From positions 1 through 41,604 of the forward strand of contig NZ_SMRT01000035.1 of the NCBI RefSeq assembly GCF_004354045.1: DNA of 41,604 nt. The letters run 5' to 3'. The stretch comes from Paenibacillus piri (GTDB lineage Bacteria > Bacillota > Bacilli > Paenibacillales > NBRC-103111). The position numbers and the translations under genes are program-made. Under the pieces are notes generated by a model, which saw only the letters and a list, made by a program, of their open reading frames with translations, did not search any database and was not told the origin of the DNA. Positions 39,254-41,604 of this stretch are shown here, in pieces. The number at the start of each line of letters is the position of its first letter. Positions within the stretch are counted from its first letter, which is position 1.

Positions 39254-41089
39254 TTACGGAGTAGCCGGAATCCGAAAACTTACGGTCGTTCCAAGCCCTG
39301 GTTCACTTTGTACCGACATGCTGTAACGATCGCCATATATAATACGCAGGCGGGAATGGACGTTCATGAGCCCGATCCCGAGTTTTTTACCCTTATCATC
39401 CATGTCTCCGTCATCGAAGTCCGCACCGTCATGATCGATCCACATTCGAATCCGCTTCAGCTTCGATTCCGCCATACCGGGACCGTTATCCTTGATCGTG
39501 AACCAAATCGATTCATCCTCTATCCTTGTTCGGATAAACAGCGTACCCGGCCCCTTTTTTTTCTCAAGACCATGGAGGATTGCATTCTCCACAATAGGCT
39601 GAAGTGAGATTTTATAAATCGGCTTGCTTAATGTTTCCGGCTCAATATCCCATTCAACTTGAATCTTGGGTCCAAACCTAATTTTCTGAATAATGACATA
39701 GTCCGAGATATGCTTCAATTCCTGCTCTATGGAAACAAATTCCCCTTCGGTCGTGCTGTATCTGAACATATTCCCAAGAGATGTTGTCATTAAGGCGATA
39801 TTTTCCATATGGTGGTGGTCTGCAATGGCCCTAATGCTGTCCAGCGTGTTGTACAGAAAATGAGGGTTGATCTGGGATTGCAGAAGTGCCAACTCCGATT
39901 CTTTCAGCTTAATCTGATTTACATATTTGGTTTGAATCAAGCTTTCGATCTCATCTAACATCTCATTAAAGTTTAATGCTATTTTCCCGATTTCATCATC
40001 GCGCCCAATAGCGGTTCTGGTTCGCAAGTTTCCTAGCCTAATGCTGGTAACTGAACGGTATAGCTGCATGATAGGCTTTGTTATGCTCGAAGCAAATAAG
40101 AAGGAAACCGCCGCTGTTATCAAAATGGCTATGACCGCGAATCCGAAGGTAAGACGTTTAATTTGATTGGAGGCATCAAAAATATACGTCTCGGGCGTCA
40201 GAAAAATAGTTGTCCAGCCCGGCACACCGGATTTGGAGGACATCACCAGAAACTTGCCGTGCTTATCCTTATACCACGCATATCCACCTGCCGATGTCAG
40301 GTCAAGAATTGCCGGATCAAACTGCTCCCCGGCTCGTTCCTCGCCGGTGGAATAAATGATACGACCCTGCTTGTCGACGATGACCGATTTGCTTCCTTTC
40401 CCTATGGCAGACTCGTTCAATATATGTATAATCGATTCCAGCGAATAATGAGTTCTCGCTACACTATATTGATTCCGTTGATTTGAAATATCTCTAAATA
40501 TGATCGATGCGGAGAAAATGTTCCGGGCAGGCCGGCTGCTGTAAATATCCGGCTCTGCTCCTCCAAAGTAAACACTGCCGCCGGTATTGACCGTTTTTGA
40601 CACCCAATTGTCTTGCGTAAACGATTTTTGGATCACCTCGGGATCGATTTCAACCGTATGGAACAACATCTCGCCGTCGCTCATAAAAATAAAGAACCCG
40701 GAAAAGTCCCTTTGCGGGGTTACATAATACATCTTAATAAAAAAATCACGCAAATTTTGTTTATATACCAATTGATCCAATGTGCTCATGGAGTCATAGT
40801 TATTAATCCCGCTAATGAAGTTGGTTTGGAAATATGGGGCGATCAGCACATTCTTGATCTGCTCAAAATAATAATCAAGATTGAACTGCACTTGAGCGGC
40901 CTTTTCTTGGATATTTGAAATCGCCTTGTCTTCCAACGATTTGTAGGATACCCGGTAACTCATCGTACCGATTATACAGATCCCGAGGACGGTGACCACG
41001 ACATAAGTCAGAAAAAGCCGGGTTCTAATTTTATTCAAACGCATCCGCGCATTATGAACCACTGTTTTCCACCGTGACAGAAGGATCAT
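39254..41089 (-). CDS. Sensor histidine kinase (YesM type), module D
   Basis: 611 residues from ATG 41089, which has AAAGGAG 8 nt upstream; the frame is open to 41119 but that start overlaps the cre-like site. Two membrane segments (about 27-48 and 313-335), large extracellular dCache-like sensor, HAMP (SSITKPIMQLYRS), His_kinase with His410 in QSQINPHFLYNTLD, HATPase boxes VENAILHGLEKK and IKDNGPGM. It is paired with the downstream regulator and presumably senses the module D ligand. Confidence 0.92.
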   Translation of the reverse strand: MILLSRWKTVVHNARMRLNKIRTRLFLTYVVVTVLGICIIGTMSYRVSYKSLEDKAISNIQEKAAQVQFNLDYYFEQIKNVLIAPYFQTNFISGINNYDSMSTLDQLVYKQNLRDFFIKMYYVTPQRDFSGFFIFMSDGEMLFHTVEIDPEVIQKSFTQDNWVSKTVNTGGSVYFGGAEPDIYSSRPARNIFSASIIFRDISNQRNQYSVARTHYSLESIIHILNESAIGKGSKSVIVDKQGRIIYSTGEERAGEQFDPAILDLTSAGGYAWYKDKHGKFLVMSSKSGVPGWTTIFLTPETYIFDASNQIKRLTFGFAVIAILITAAVSFLFASSITKPIMQLYRSVTSIRLGNLRTRTAIGRDDEIGKIALNFNEMLDEIESLIQTKYVNQIKLKESELALLQSQINPHFLYNTLDSIRAIADHHHMENIALMTTSLGNMFRYSTTEGEFVSIEQELKHISDYVIIQKIRFGPKIQVEWDIEPETLSKPIYKISLQPIVENAILHGLEKKKGPGTLFIRTRIEDESIWFTIKDNGPGMAESKLKRIRMWIDHDGADFDDGDMDDKGKKLGIGLMNVHSRLRIIYGDRYSMSVQSEPGLGTTVSFRIPATP

Positions 41090-41110
41090 CCAAAATTCTC
41101 CTTTATTCAA

Positions 41111-41124
41111 TGTAAGCACTTACA
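41111..41124. promoter_or_regulatory. cre-like site before the module D kinase
   Basis: TGTAAGCACTTACA is a palindrome matching the CcpA consensus except CA for the central CG. It overlaps the upstream part of the open frame, 22 bp before the preferred kinase start, supporting that start. Confidence 0.55.
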
Positions 41125-41271
41125 TCTATTATTATATGTAGTACATGCTTACAATTACAACCCGCGCCTTTGACCGGTAGATATGCAGCAGAGAGTTGTG
41201 GTGCTGTTGCCGCTCAGTTTCCTGTCGGGAAAACTTATAGTCAAAATTAAAAAACAGCCCGCCGTAAAAGA

Positions 41272-41604
41272 GGCCACTGAAAAAGTCCGCATCATCTATA
41301 AGAGATACAGTCCCTCAAGAAAATTGAGCAGGCTGTGCCTCTTTTCGCTTATAATTAAAGCATCATGAAGAGCGGGTGATCGAATGATTCGGCAACAACA
41401 ATCAATGGTTTTAAGTCCATATGCAGGGTTATATGACATCGTCGTGCCAAAGGACAATATGTTGCGCCAAATCAACGATCTGGTGGACTTTACTTTCATA
41501 TACGATGAATTGAAAGATAAATACTGTTTAGACAACGGTCGCAATGCGATCGATCCGATCCGCATGTTCAAGTATCTCCTATTAAAAGCCATATTCGAGT
41601 TGTC
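41272..41604 (+). mobile_element. Left end of an IS1182-like insertion sequence (runs out of window)
   Basis: A GGCCACTGAAAAAGTC-type start resembles IS1182/ISSdi-like termini, and a transposase reading frame begins 110 bp later. No right end is in the window, so the boundary is tentative. Positions 41120-41271 hold no gene. An AAAAGAGGC/GCCTCTTTT inverted repeat spans the leader. Confidence 0.5.
41384..41604 (+). CDS. IS1182-family transposase, N-terminal part
   Basis: 73 codons before the window edge: MIRQQQSMVLSPYAGLYDIV, then VPKDNMLRQINDLVDFTFIY and CLDNGRNAIDPIRMFKYLL. This is the DUF772-type N-terminal region of IS1182/IS5-group transposases (…LRQIND.VDFSFIYDELKDKYC..NGR.AIDPIRMFKYLLLK). 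The ATG follows a weak GGGTGAT. The catalytic DDE part lies outside the window, so intactness is unknown. Confidence 0.75.
   Translation, partial: MIRQQQSMVLSPYAGLYDIVVPKDNMLRQINDLVDFTFIYDELKDKYCLDNGRNAIDPIRMFKYLLLKAIFEL

Noticed and set aside
1..41604. CRISPR array, tRNA, rRNA, riboswitch
   Set aside because: No regularly spaced repeats, no tRNA or rRNA sequence and no recognisable riboswitch core were found on reading both strands by eye.

Overview
The window reads as low-to-mid GC Gram-positive (Firmicutes) chromosome, most likely Paenibacillus or a close relative. The reasons are strong purine-rich ribosome binding sites, lipoprotein solute-binding proteins with two permeases and no ATPase of their own (LplABC/MsmEFG style), long REC-linker-AraC response regulators paired with His_kinase (PF06580) sensors, and many cytoplasmic glycoside hydrolases. 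This assignment is inference; no rRNA or housekeeping gene is present.

Left arm (1-8.2 kb): after a transposase tail (IS110-like) at the window edge, a seven-gene minus-strand operon runs from 6783 to 296: ABC ATPase, permease, NMT1/SsuA-type lipoprotein, UbiD-family decarboxylase, UbiX-family flavin prenyltransferase, PxpB-like and PxpC-like proteins. A divergent IclR regulator (7322-8083) and a 500-bp control region with two near-identical promoter copies embedded in AATTCC/GGAATT-type dyads sit upstream. It looks like an IclR-controlled uptake and degradation pathway for a small carboxylic acid (aromatic or heterocyclic) that combines prFMN-dependent decarboxylation with a lactam/amide-hydrolase-like PxpBC pair without PxpA. 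This is the best candidate for an undescribed system here.

Middle (8.3-24.4 kb): module A (minus strand, 19239 to 8313) is an arabinan/arabinoside module: a tandem GH43 protein, sensor kinase, response regulator, LplA-like lipoprotein, two permeases and a GH51 arabinofuranosidase, with a divergent AraC regulator. Module B (20719-24414) is a GC-richer oligogalacturonate module: a PL22 lyase, a GH4 enzyme with a CHE motif and a divergent AraC regulator.

Right (24.9-41.1 kb): module C is an alpha-galactoside-type operon (lipoprotein, two permeases, a PdxA-like dehydrogenase, a GH4 CHS-motif alpha-galactosidase) with a divergent kinase/response-regulator pair. A patch of transposon debris (IS256 and IS91 fragments) separates it from module D, a third transporter and two-component set with no catabolic enzyme. 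The window ends in the start of an IS1182-like transposase. Cre-type CcpA operators lie before several of these units. The region therefore looks like a plant-polysaccharide utilisation island built from modules of different composition, each sensed separately, with insertion-sequence debris at its joints.
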